Position numbers and translations under genes: made by a program. Shown one piece after another: positions 45,980 through 54,509 of a stretch of DNA of 64,000 nt (position 1 is the first letter of the stretch; each line of letters opens with the position of its first letter). The notes beneath the pieces were generated by a model, which ran no database searches, was not told where the DNA came from, and saw only the letters and a program-made list of their open reading frames with translations. Origin of the DNA: Pseudomonadales bacterium (GTDB lineage Bacteria; Pseudomonadota; Gammaproteobacteria; Pseudomonadales; Azotimanducaceae); the NCBI GenBank assembly GCA_012103505.1, contig WLWP01000001.1:558001-622000 (forward strand), written 5' to 3'.

Positions 45980-46834
45980 GTGATCGAAAATCTTGAAACG
46001 CTCGTCGCTCTCTACAAGGAAGGTACGATGATGGAGGCGAGCACTGCGCTAAAAATTTCGCAGTCCGCGGTGAGTAAGCGGATCGCCAATCTCGAGCGCT
46101 ACTATGATCGCAAATTGATTGAACGACATGGGCGTCGAGTCGTCCTAACGTCCCATGGCACCCGGTTGGTTGAGAAAGTCACGCCGCTTCTTTCTGAACT
46201 GCGTAGTGTGTTTCTCGAGGACCAAGCGTTGCGCAAAGGCCGAATCATTATGGGTGTTTCGGAAGCGATTCTGGCCAGCTGGGGACCCAGGCTTTTTTCT
46301 GAAGCAGGTGATAGGTTGCCAGGTATCGAGTTCGAGTTTCATGCCCAGCGCTCGCCTGTAGTATTGGATCGCCTTCGGTCTGGTGAGTATATGGTCGGTA
46401 TCTGTACAGGCACGCCGGACGCGGATACTGACCTCGTCAGTGAAGTCATACGTGAAGAACCCATGGTGATTGTCCCTTCTGGACTGAAGCCCTTGGATTA
46501 CACGCCGGGTGAGTCGCTCAACGTCATTACGATCGAGTCGCGGTCCGGTGCATGGGCTTCTATCGAAGAGGCGATGAGCGAGCTGAATCTACAACGTAGT
46601 GTGTCCTTAGAATCGTTCTTCTCTGTGGCACAAATGGCTATTGCTGGATTTGGACATGGCCTCATACCCGCGGGTGTTGCTCGTACATTGGGTGTGGCGG
46701 GTGACGATGTGATTCCCGTGGCTAAATATGGCATTACGCGGCCGGTTCGCTTCGTTGCGCGTAAGTCGATGTTTGCTCAGGAACTGGTGCGCTCGTTCTA
46801 CCAAGAAGTTAAAACACTTGCCGCGGACGTTTGA
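45980..46834 (+). CDS. LysR-family transcriptional regulator
   Basis: 284 residues from the GTG at 45980, preferred to that at 45974 because AAAGGA then lies nine bases upstream. The winged helix-turn-helix spans residues 1-60 (LETLVALYKEGTMMEASTALKISQSAVSKRIANLER), followed by a periplasmic-binding-like effector domain (~85-284: GRIIMGVSEAILASWGP, MAIAGFGHGLIPAGVAR). It lies between a divergent TauE-type transporter and the downstream selenoprotein and probably regulates one or both. Confidence 0.9.
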   Translation: MIENLETLVALYKEGTMMEASTALKISQSAVSKRIANLERYYDRKLIERHGRRVVLTSHGTRLVEKVTPLLSELRSVFLEDQALRKGRIIMGVSEAILASWGPRLFSEAGDRLPGIEFEFHAQRSPVVLDRLRSGEYMVGICTGTPDADTDLVSEVIREEPMVIVPSGLKPLDYTPGESLNVITIESRSGAWASIEEAMSELNLQRSVSLESFFSVAQMAIAGFGHGLIPAGVARTLGVAGDDVIPVAKYGITRPVRFVARKSMFAQELVRSFYQEVKTLAADV

Positions 46835-46848
46835 CGAGCTGGAGAGTT

Positions 46849-46876
46849 TTGCATGAGACAATTTGAATGCTAGATT
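46849..46876 (+). promoter_or_regulatory. possible promoter for the selenoprotein gene
   Basis: TTGCAT (46849-46854) and TAGATT (46871-46876) are separated by 16 bases in the 66-base gap after lysR. Both are imperfect. The selenoprotein could equally be read from the lysR promoter. Confidence 0.3.
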
Positions 46877-46900
46877 GGCGTCAATGTTAGGGAGTTAGAT

Positions 46901-47683
46901 ATGGAACCAATCAGTTACGTCGACGCGCTCAATGAGCACTACGGATCGCTCGGGTTTCCGCCATATGAGTGGACGATTAATGAGACAGCACCACTCACTC
47001 ACCTAGATAAACCATTGCAGGAATGCCGGATAACGATCCTGACCTCTGGCGGCGTTTCACACTGCACAATGCCTGGGTTCGAAGCCGATGCGCGTAATGA
47101 CCATCGTCTCGATGCGGTGGCAGGAGATGTAAACACTGGTGATTTCGCCATTAACGACAGCTATTACAACCACAGCGATGCTGATGAAGACCTGAATTGC
47201 GTTTTTCCAATTGATCGTTTGCGCGAAATGGCAGCTGCTGGGGAGATCGGCAGCATTGCGCCGAGATTCTGGAGTGGTTTCATGGGCAGGATCTACAACC
47301 GAACCAAGGTGATCCAGGAATCCGCACCGGCGTTTGTCGAAAAGCTTAAGGAGGACGGTGTTGATATATTATTAGCAGCCCCTGCCTGACCACTCGATCA
47401 CCAAACCGTTGGTTTGGTATGCCGAGTTGTAGAGCAAGCTGGTATCGCCACAGTCTGCTATTCCACGGGGAGAGATCTGACCGCCCAGGTAAAGCCACCG
47501 CGCAGTTTGTTTGTGAATTTTCCGATGGGAAACAATTTTGGTGGGCCGGGCGACATCGCCGCCCAAAATCGAATTTTACAGCGCGGACTCGACCTCCTGG
47601 ATGAAGTGCAAGAAGGTGGTGCGTTGGTGGACTGGCAAGAACAGTGGCCGGAACCTGTGGTTTACTTCACGGGTCGAGGCTAG
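46901..47683 (+). CDS. selenoprotein, glycine/betaine/sarcosine reductase B-like family (UGA read as selenocysteine)
   Basis: 260 residues if the single in-frame TGA (47387-47389, codon 163) is read as selenocysteine; otherwise translation stops at 162. AGGGAG lies six bases before the ATG. The reading frame continues without break for 97 codons after the TGA to TAG. Conserved family features lie on both sides: LTSGGVSHCTMPGFEADARNDHR, NHSDADEDLNCVFPIDRL and VDILLAAPA before it, then PLDHQTVGLVCRVVEQAGIATV after, giving LAAPA-U-PLDHQTVGL, where relatives have U or Cys at the same place. A bacterial SECIS-like hairpin begins two bases after the TGA. The classical GrdB/PrdB enzymes are clostridial reductases; the reaction of this standalone proteobacterial form is unknown. 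The window holds no selA, selB, selC or selD. Confidence 0.85.
47387..47427 (+). promoter_or_regulatory. predicted bacterial SECIS element
   Basis: Right after the TGA the RNA can form a two-tier hairpin. The upper stem is eight perfect pairs, ACCAAACC (47400-47407) with GGTTTGGT (47411-47418), closed by the loop GTT. The lower stem is five pairs, ACTCG (47392-47396) with CGAGT (47423-47427), separated by a small internal loop (ATC/ATGC). Eighteen bases separate the UGA from the loop, and the loop starts with G followed by U, both as expected for SelB-binding bacterial SECIS elements. Confidence 0.8.
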
Positions 47684-47750
47684 GTACGAACAATGAGAAA
47701 GCTGCATGGACGCCCGTCAGCTTACCAGTGATGATTCGCACCGGTTGATT

Positions 47751-48764
47751 TCAGCCCGATGATGCTGAAACAGCTGTGAGCATGTGAGCCAATGCCGCGA
47801 CCCACTCGGGGTCATCATTTAGACAAGGTACGACGTCGAACGAAGTACCGCCAGCAGTGAGAAATATATCCTTGCCTTGGATGGCGATTTCCTCCAGCGT
47901 TTCCAAGTTATCTGCAACGAACGCGGGGCAAGCGACGACTAGTCGTTGAACGCCTAGTTTTGGTAGCTGAGCAAGCACTTCGTCCGTATATGGGCGTAGC
48001 CAAGGCAGCCTACCCAGGCGTGATTGAAAGGATATTGTGTACTGGTCAGCGGTCAAACCAAGTGTTTCTGCTAGCGCCTCGCTTGTGGCAAATGCTTGAT
48101 GGCGATAGCAGGTTTTGTGTGCTGTTGATGCCACCGCACAGCAGTCTTCACTTTTTAAGCAGTGTCCGTCGGTCGGATCTGCATTCTCGATGTGTTGCTC
48201 TGGTAAACCATGATAGCTCAACAACAAGTGATCCCACTCGTTCGGCAAGTGAGCACCGATGAGATTCGCCAGTGCAGAAATATACCCCTGATCCCTGAAG
48301 AACGGTGCGAGGAAACGATGAGGTACGGCGCCAATCTCGATGCTAGCCGTTCGCACCGAAGTCGTGACTGAGGAATCCGCAAATTGGGGGTAGAGGGGCA
48401 CGACAACAATGTCGTCAACATCTTGTGCGCGTAGTCGGGTGGCAGCATTGCGAATACTTGGTTGCCCGTAGCGCATACCGAGTTCAACTGGAGCATCGAG
48501 TTGTATGGCTAGCTTCTCAGCGAGCGCTCTACTGTGCAACAACAGCGGCGATCCATCCTCGGACCAAATTTTTGCGTACGCCTCTGCACTGCGTCGGGGC
48601 CGAAAAGGTAAGATCAGCAAGCTAACGAGCAGGCGTCGCAAGAGCCAGGGTGTCGCGATGACGTATTCGTCCATCAAGAATTCGTCAAGGTAGCGTCGAA
48701 CAGCAGCCGAGTCGGGAGCCTCAGGTGTGCCTAGATTGATGAGTAGATAGCCGGTTTTCTGCAA
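47751..48764 (-). CDS. hemH: ferrochelatase
   Basis: 337 residues if started at TTG (48764), which gives LQKTGYLLINLGTPEAPDS, the family N-terminus; an ATG at 48842 would add 26 unrelated residues and crowd the divergent hisH start. It inserts Fe2+ into protoporphyrin IX, the last step of heme synthesis. Motifs: VELGMRYGQPSI, VVPLYPQFADSS, LLLSYHGLPEQH (catalytic His) and QSRLGRLPWLRPYTDE. The segment after SYHGLPEQH carries cysteines in the pattern C-x5-CC-x9-C (coding 48108-48161), which resembles the class of ferrochelatases with an internal [2Fe-2S] cluster. Confidence 0.9.
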   Translation of the reverse strand: MQKTGYLLINLGTPEAPDSAAVRRYLDEFLMDEYVIATPWLLRRLLVSLLILPFRPRRSAEAYAKIWSEDGSPLLLHSRALAEKLAIQLDAPVELGMRYGQPSIRNAATRLRAQDVDDIVVVPLYPQFADSSVTTSVRTASIEIGAVPHRFLAPFFRDQGYISALANLIGAHLPNEWDHLLLSYHGLPEQHIENADPTDGHCLKSEDCCAVASTAHKTCYRHQAFATSEALAETLGLTADQYTISFQSRLGRLPWLRPYTDEVLAQLPKLGVQRLVVACPAFVADNLETLEEIAIQGKDIFLTAGGTSFDVVPCLNDDPEWVAALAHMLTAVSASSG

Positions 48765-48859
48765 AATAAGTCGCTGAAGATTTGTTGATCGGATTGGATA
48801 TTGCGATAGTATCCGCGCTCTTCGAGAAAACACCAAATCCATCTGAACTATTTAGGCTG

Positions 48860-49492
48860 ATGACCACAAAAGACGAGACACTTATTGTTGATTACGACGC
48901 GGGCAATCTGCACTCGGTGCAGCGGGCTTGTCACGAGGTCGGCATGGTGGCTGAGATTTGTGCAGACCCGGATCGGCTTCGTCATGCGAGTAGAGTGGTG
49001 TTTCCTGGGGTTGGTGCTGCGGGTAGTGCGATGCGATCGCTGGTGGATCGTGGTTTGGATGCAGCACTGAGAGAAGTCATTAGTGCTGGTAAACCTGTCC
49101 TCGGCATTTGCCTCGGCTTACAGATATCGCTCGAATACTCCGAAGAAAATGATACGCAGACGTTAGGCTTGATACCCGGTCAAGTATGTCGCTTTAGCTT
49201 CGACAAACCGGCGCTAAAAGTACCGCACATGGGCTGGAATGAGGTTCGGGTTGTTCGGGCGCACCCGGTACTTGCTGGCATCGAGCCAGGTGATGAATTT
49301 TATTTTGTGCATGGGTACTTCCCAAGTCCAACCGAGCAGGATTCGATTTTGGCGGTAACGGAATACGAGCAAGAGTTCGCTAGTGCCCTGGGTAACAACA
49401 ATTACGTCGCAACACAGTTCCACCCAGAAAAGAGTGGTCGCGTAGGTTTGCGGCTCATCGATAACTTCGCCCGATGGAATGGCGATGCTTAG
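48860..49492 (+). CDS. hisH: imidazole glycerol phosphate synthase, glutaminase subunit
   Basis: 210 residues from the ATG at 48860, giving [20 protein letters not shown]; the open frame upstream has no homology. HisH supplies ammonia from glutamine to HisF. The catalytic cysteine is in [15 protein letters not shown], the His-Glu pair in [16 protein letters not shown] and FVHGYF are also conserved. It overlaps hisF by eight bases. hisB and hisA, usually interleaved with these genes, are missing here. Confidence 0.9.
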   Translation: MTTKDETLIVDYDAGNLHSVQRACHEVGMVAEICADPDRLRHASRVVFPGVGAAGSAMRSLVDRGLDAALREVISAGKPVLGICLGLQISLEYSEENDTQTLGLIPGQVCRFSFDKPALKVPHMGWNEVRVVRAHPVLAGIEPGDEFYFVHGYFPSPTEQDSILAVTEYEQEFASALGNNNYVATQFHPEKSGRVGLRLIDNFARWNGDA

Positions 49493-50264
49493 TAAACGCG
49501 TAATCGCCTGCCTGGATGTGAGAGATGGTCACCTTGCGAAGAGCGTCAAATTCGTCAATACGAAGAACATTGGTGATCCGGTCGAAAAAGCGCATGAATA
49601 CTATGTTGACGGTTTGGATGAACTCGTCTTTTACGACATCACTGCGTCCAGCGACAAACGCAACATCATGCTTGATGTTGTCGAGGCGGTGGCGAGCCAA
49701 GTCTTTATTCCCCTGTCAGTAGGTGGCGGTATCCGGTCGGTAAGCGATGCAACCGATTTGCGCCTTGCAGGTGCAGAAAAGATCAACGTCAATTCAGCAG
49801 CGGTGAAAAGACCGGAACTGATTGCTGAATGTGCTGAGGCGATTGGTAATCAGAACGTCGTACTTTCTATGGACATACGATCTGTAGATCCAAGCGCGGA
49901 AATTCCTAGTGGCTATGAGATCGTAATTAATGGTGGCCGCACGCCGATGCAGTTAGACGCCTTGGCATGGGCGCTGCGCGGTGAAGCCCTGGGTGCAGGC
50001 GAACTCGTCATTAATTCCATCGATGCTGATGGTACGAAACAAGGCTATGAACTAAAACTCACCGCGCTGCTGGCCGAAGCGGTGCGCATACCTGTCATTG
50101 CCTCTGGTGGCGCCGGTGAACCGAATCATCTTTACGATGTCCTGACTGAAGGCAAAGCAGACGCGGCATTGGTCGCATCGATGGTTCACTACGGGGACTA
50201 TCGGGTCAGTGAGTTGAAGCAATACCTGCATGACCGCGGGGTCAAAATACGTATGAACTGGTAG
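49485..50264 (+). CDS. hisF: imidazole glycerol phosphate synthase, cyclase subunit
   Basis: 259 residues from the ATG at 49485 ([15 protein letters not shown]); an ATG two codons earlier is also possible. A TIM barrel that uses ammonia from HisH to make imidazole glycerol phosphate and AICAR. Both catalytic aspartates are in place (CLDVRDG and LSMDIRS), as are the phosphate loops [16 protein letters not shown] and VIASGGAGE. An alternative is a HisF2-type partner used in sugar amidination, but no amidotransferase or polysaccharide gene is nearby. Confidence 0.88.
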   Translation: MLSKRVIACLDVRDGHLAKSVKFVNTKNIGDPVEKAHEYYVDGLDELVFYDITASSDKRNIMLDVVEAVASQVFIPLSVGGGIRSVSDATDLRLAGAEKINVNSAAVKRPELIAECAEAIGNQNVVLSMDIRSVDPSAEIPSGYEIVINGGRTPMQLDALAWALRGEALGAGELVINSIDADGTKQGYELKLTALLAEAVRIPVIASGGAGEPNHLYDVLTEGKADAALVASMVHYGDYRVSELKQYLHDRGVKIRMNW

Positions 50265-50302
50265 CGACTGCGCCAGCCAGACATTACAAACGGAGAGTGT
50301 TA

Positions 50303-51271
50303 GTGCATGCGATAGAAGTTGAGGGAGAGGGTCTGATTTGGCGGGAAGTTTCGGCTACGCCATGTGGAGCCGGAGAAGTCAGAATAGAGATTGCCGCGAC
50401 TGCGATAAATCGAGCTGATTTGATACAACGGACCGGAGGTTATCCGCCACCTCCTGGCGCGTCGCCTATTATGGGTCTTGAGTGCGCTGGAGTCGTCGCT
50501 GAGGTTGGTGAAGGTGTGACACGGGTTGCAGTTGGCGATGAAGTTTGCGCGCTCCTCAGCGGTGGCGGCTATGCGTCCGAGACCGTCGTGCCCGCAGGCC
50601 AGGTATTGGCGATCCCTAAAGGGTTGAGCCTTGTCGAAGCGGCAGCTATACCTGAGGTCTTCGCGACCGCATATCTCAATCTCTATATGGAAGCTGGAAT
50701 TCAAGTTGGTGAGCGCGCGCTCGTGCATGCCGGTGCAAGTGGTGTGGGGACCGCTGCGAGTCAAATGCTTAAAGCATCAGGCAACCCTTGTTTCGTCACT
50801 GCAAGTGGCGATGACAAGATCGCGCGGTGTGTCGAGCTTGGCGCGGACGCAGGGCACGATCGCAGCCGAGGTAGTTTTCTGGCGGCCGTTCAGGCTTGGA
50901 CGGACCAGGAGGGCGTAGATGTTGTACTTGACCCTGTTGGTGGGCAATACCTCGCAGATAACCTTGGCAGCTTACGGTTGAACGGCAGATTGGTACTGAT
51001 TGGACTCATGGGTGGTGCCGTTGCTGAGATCAACTTGGGCTTGCTAATGATGAAGCGTCTTCGGGTTGTTGGTTCCACCTTACGTGCGCGACCAATTGGC
51101 GAAAAAGCTGCTGTCATGGATGCGCTCAAGAGGGACGTTTGGCCAAACTTCGAGGATGGCAGCGTGAAGCCAATTATTGAAGAGATCATACCGATCGCAA
51201 AGGCTGAAGATGCCCACGCTTTAGTTGCGGGTAATCAAACCGTTGGCAAAGTTGTTATGTCGGTTACCTAA
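50303..51271 (+). CDS. NAD(P)H quinone oxidoreductase, PIG3-type medium-chain reductase
   Basis: 322 residues from the GTG at 50303, with GGAG seven bases upstream; GTG at 50297 is possible. Zinc-free medium-chain dehydrogenase/reductase: INRADLIQRTGGYPPPPGAS is the PIG3 signature, MGLECAGVVAEVGEGV and the nucleotide-binding VHAGASGVGTAASQM follow, and the conserved GLMGGAVAEINLGLLM and SLGDTLRAR-like VGSTLRARP end the domain. It reduces quinones or enones; physiological substrate unknown. It is convergent with valS. Confidence 0.88.
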   Translation: MHAIEVEGEGLIWREVSATPCGAGEVRIEIAATAINRADLIQRTGGYPPPPGASPIMGLECAGVVAEVGEGVTRVAVGDEVCALLSGGGYASETVVPAGQVLAIPKGLSLVEAAAIPEVFATAYLNLYMEAGIQVGERALVHAGASGVGTAASQMLKASGNPCFVTASGDDKIARCVELGADAGHDRSRGSFLAAVQAWTDQEGVDVVLDPVGGQYLADNLGSLRLNGRLVLIGLMGGAVAEINLGLLMMKRLRVVGSTLRARPIGEKAAVMDALKRDVWPNFEDGSVKPIIEEIIPIAKAEDAHALVAGNQTVGKVVMSVT

Positions 51272-51288
51272 CGGGGGGTTTGATCTTC

Positions 51289-54072
51289 CTAGGCTAACTC
51301 GCCGAGCTTCTCGATTTGTTCTCTAAGCGCTCCGATTCTATTCTGGAGCGCAGCTTCTTTTTCACGTTCCTTGGCCACAACTTCCGCTGGTGCCTTGGCC
51401 GTAAACTTCTCATTAGCGAGTTTTCCAGCAACGCGTTTGAGCTCGGACTCTGCTTTCTCAACGTCTTTCTCGATTCGGGCTTTCTCAGCGTTGACATCGA
51501 TCAGTCCAGCCAACGGTACCATGACACGCAGATCCCCAACCAGAGAGAGGGCGTTTGGGGGTGGCTCATCGCCTTCGGCCAACCAGTCAATCGTGTTTAC
51601 GTTAGCTAACCGGCCTAACATAGCTGTGTTGCTCGAAGCGAGCGTGCGATCCTCCGCTGCTCCGCCCTGTAGGAGAACGCCTATCTCCTGGCTGGGCTTG
51701 ATGTTGGCCTCGCCACGGATATTTCGGATACCGGTAATTATCCCTTTAAGCCATTCGACTTGTTTTTCTGCGTCTTCATCGCGAGGAAAATCGGCTGAGC
51801 TGGGGTAACTCTGGGTCATTATCGTTTCATGCGCACCGGACAGTCTCGGTACGACCTGTTGCCAAATCGTCTCTGTGATGAAAGGGATGACTGGGTGGGC
51901 AAGGCGTAATAGTCCCTCGAGAACTTCAAGCAGCGTACGTTGAGTTCCGGCACGCTCTGCAGCGCTTAAGCTCTCGTCCCAGAGCCTTGGTTTAGCGAGT
52001 TCGACGTACCAATCACAATATTCGTGCCAAGCAAATTCATAGATCGCGCTCGCCAGCATATCGAAACGGTAGGTTTCGATTGCGAGTTCACTTGCTTCAA
52101 TGAGATGGCTGAATTTGGACGTGATCCAGCGGTCGATGGGTGAACGGACGGGTGTCACCGACGCATCAAACTCTTCAGTGTTCGCCAGGACGAATCGTGT
52201 TGCGTTCCATATCTTGTTACAGAAATTGCGATACCCTTCGATGCGGTTTAGGTCGAAGCGGACATCACGACCTGTTGTGGCCAAAGCACAAAATGTAAAA
52301 CGCAAGGCGTCTACGCCGTAGGAAGGAATACCATCGGGAAAGTCCTTCTTAGTGGACTTTTCAATTCGCGGTGCGAGCTGCGGTTGCGTGAGGTTGTGCG
52401 TACGTTTGGTGACAAGATCGTCGAGAGTGATGCCGTCGATGAAGTCGAGTGGATCTAGGCCATTGCCCTTGGTCTTGGACATCTTTTGACCATCAGCATC
52501 TTTGACTAAGCCGTGGATATAGACCTTGTGGAATGGAATCTTGCCGGTGAAATGCAAAGTCATCATGATCATTCGGGCGACCCAAAAAAAGATGATGTCG
52601 TGTCCTGTGATCAGCGTGTTGCTGGGTAGAAACTCCTCAAGCTCTGCCGTTTCCTCCGGCCAACCAAGCGTCGCGAATGGCCAAAGCGCCGAGGAAAACC
52701 AAGTTTCCAAAACATCAGTTTCTTGGGTGAGTTTCACATCAGGTGCGAGATCGTACTTTTTGCGTGCAGCTGCTTCGCTTGCAGCGACGTAGACATTGCC
52801 TACTTCGTCATAAAACGCCGGAATTTGGTGTCCCCACCATTGTTGACGGCTAATGCACCAGTCTTGGATGTCCCTCATCCAGGAGAAGTAAACGTTCTCA
52901 TATTGTTTGGGTACGAACTCGATCGCGCCGTTCTCGACCGCAGCGATTGCTGGTTGTGCAAGTGGCTCGATCTTGACGAACCATTGATCGGTTAATAGTG
53001 GCTCGATAATCGCGCCAGACCGATCTCCACGCGGCACCATGAGCTTGTGGTCTTTTGTTTCAGCTAAGAGTCCTTGCGCATCTAGGTCCGCGATTACTGT
53101 CTTGCGCGCTTCCTCGCGGGCAAGACCACGATAAGGTTCTGGTGCGTCGTCGCTGATGGATGCATCCGGATTGAATATGTTGATCAACGGCAGGTCATGG
53201 CGTTTTCCGACTTCGTGGTCGTTGAAGTCGTGCCCAGGTGTGATTTTTACGCAACCGGTCCCGAATTCCATCTCCACATACTCATCTGCAATGATCGGTA
53301 TGGGTCGATTGGCGAGAGGCAGTTCGACAGATCCGCCGATGAGGTGAGCGTAGCGTTGATCATCTGGATGGACTGCGACGGCCGTGTCGCCCAACATCGT
53401 TTCCGGTCTAGTGGTCGCAACAGTTAGGTATGCCTCGCCTTCTTTGGTGGTTAAGCCGTCATTGAGCGGGTAGCGAAAGTGCCACATATGGCCGTTTTCT
53501 TCTTCGTTCTCGACTTCGAGATCGGATATCGCTGTGCCGAGTGCAGGGTCCCAATTAACCAGACGCTTACCCTTATAGATGAGTCCTTGGTCGTAGAGTT
53601 GTTCGAAAACGGTTAGTACGGCGGAGGCGTAACCCTCATCCATTGTGAAACGATCACGTGACCAATCAAGGCTAGAACCCATGCGCCGAATCTGTTGGGC
53701 GATGGTACCGCCAGATTGTTCTTTCCACTGCCAGACTCGATCGTTGAATGCATCTCGACCGATCTCTTGGCGCGAAATGTTTTCATCTGCAAGCTGTCGC
53801 TCGACCAGCATCTGTGTGGCAATGCCTGCATGGTCTGTTCCCATTTGCCAGAGCGTTTTGCGTCCCTTCATACGCTGATAACGGATTAGGGTGTCCATTA
53901 GCGTTTGATTAAACGCATGCCCCATATGCAGGGTGCCTGTGACATTCGGTGGCGGGATCAGAATGCAGTATCCCTCACCGTTACCGGATGGCGCGAAGTG
54001 ATTCGCGTCCTCCCAAGCCTGATACTGGGGTTGCTCTATGGCGTGCGGATCAAAACTACTGTCTAGCGTCAT
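51289..54072 (-). CDS. valS: valyl-tRNA synthetase
   Basis: 927 residues, normal length for class Ia ValRS. HIGH-type motif HMGH at residues 49-52, KMSKTKGN in the middle of the chain, and the editing (CP1) domain between them (VATTRPETMLGDTAVAVHP). The anticodon-binding domain and the C-terminal coiled coil (EKARIEKDVEKAESELKRV) are complete. Its ATG overlaps the stop of holC by four bases; pepA-holC-valS is the order of E. coli and Pseudomonas. Confidence 0.96.
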   Translation of the reverse strand: MTLDSSFDPHAIEQPQYQAWEDANHFAPSGNGEGYCILIPPPNVTGTLHMGHAFNQTLMDTLIRYQRMKGRKTLWQMGTDHAGIATQMLVERQLADENISRQEIGRDAFNDRVWQWKEQSGGTIAQQIRRMGSSLDWSRDRFTMDEGYASAVLTVFEQLYDQGLIYKGKRLVNWDPALGTAISDLEVENEEENGHMWHFRYPLNDGLTTKEGEAYLTVATTRPETMLGDTAVAVHPDDQRYAHLIGGSVELPLANRPIPIIADEYVEMEFGTGCVKITPGHDFNDHEVGKRHDLPLINIFNPDASISDDAPEPYRGLAREEARKTVIADLDAQGLLAETKDHKLMVPRGDRSGAIIEPLLTDQWFVKIEPLAQPAIAAVENGAIEFVPKQYENVYFSWMRDIQDWCISRQQWWGHQIPAFYDEVGNVYVAASEAAARKKYDLAPDVKLTQETDVLETWFSSALWPFATLGWPEETAELEEFLPSNTLITGHDIIFFWVARMIMMTLHFTGKIPFHKVYIHGLVKDADGQKMSKTKGNGLDPLDFIDGITLDDLVTKRTHNLTQPQLAPRIEKSTKKDFPDGIPSYGVDALRFTFCALATTGRDVRFDLNRIEGYRNFCNKIWNATRFVLANTEEFDASVTPVRSPIDRWITSKFSHLIEASELAIETYRFDMLASAIYEFAWHEYCDWYVELAKPRLWDESLSAAERAGTQRTLLEVLEGLLRLAHPVIPFITETIWQQVVPRLSGAHETIMTQSYPSSADFPRDEDAEKQVEWLKGIITGIRNIRGEANIKPSQEIGVLLQGGAAEDRTLASSNTAMLGRLANVNTIDWLAEGDEPPPNALSLVGDLRVMVPLAGLIDVNAEKARIEKDVEKAESELKRVAGKLANEKFTAKAPAEVVAKEREKEAALQNRIGALREQIEKLGELA

Positions 54073-54506
54073 GCGGCGCGTTCTTCCCAGTCGGTCAATT
54101 CGTGGTGATGGAGCGGATAGCCCCTTTTACGGTAGTGGGTATATCGATCCCGTCCTGGCGCTCTTGTGGTGCCCACAACGATTTCGGCCACTCGGTCGAA
54201 TCGGCCAAAAAATGCGGGGACGTCTTCGCCCAGATTGATGAGCAACCCTTCGTTGATTTCCGGTTCTTCTGTGCAGATGTGGATTGGCGCCTTTATCGGA
54301 TCGCGCTTGTTAACACGATGCGGAATAAAACGCTGTTTTGGATAATCCCACATGAGTTCATCGATTGCCTCGGCTTGCTCCGAGCTCGACGCACGTATGT
54401 GCACTTGATGCCCGCTCTGATAGGCCTTCAAACTCAGTCTGCACGCAAAGCGCAATGCAGCGTCGATGCCTTCATCTTCAAGGATGTAAAAATCAATCCG
54501 GGTCAT
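54069..54506 (-). CDS. holC: DNA polymerase III chi subunit
   Basis: 145 residues. Chi links the clamp loader, through psi, to SSB at the replication fork. The family pattern is clear: MTRIDFYILEDEG, ACRLSLKAYQSGHQVHIRASS, ELMWDYPKQRFIPHRV, PIHICTEE and LLINLGEDVPAFFGRFDRVAEIV. It lies three bases after pepA and overlaps valS. The psi-like partner is at 32231. Confidence 0.93.
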   Translation of the reverse strand: MTRIDFYILEDEGIDAALRFACRLSLKAYQSGHQVHIRASSSEQAEAIDELMWDYPKQRFIPHRVNKRDPIKAPIHICTEEPEINEGLLINLGEDVPAFFGRFDRVAEIVVGTTRAPGRDRYTHYRKRGYPLHHHELTDWEERAA

Positions 54507-54509
54507 CTA

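Noticed and set aside
47387-47389. TGA in the GrdB-like gene read as a nonsense mutation (pseudogene)
   Set aside because: The frame after it is intact for 97 codons with family motifs, no other lesion is present, and a SECIS-like hairpin follows at the right distance. Selenocysteine is the better reading, although a sequencing error cannot be excluded from this window alone.
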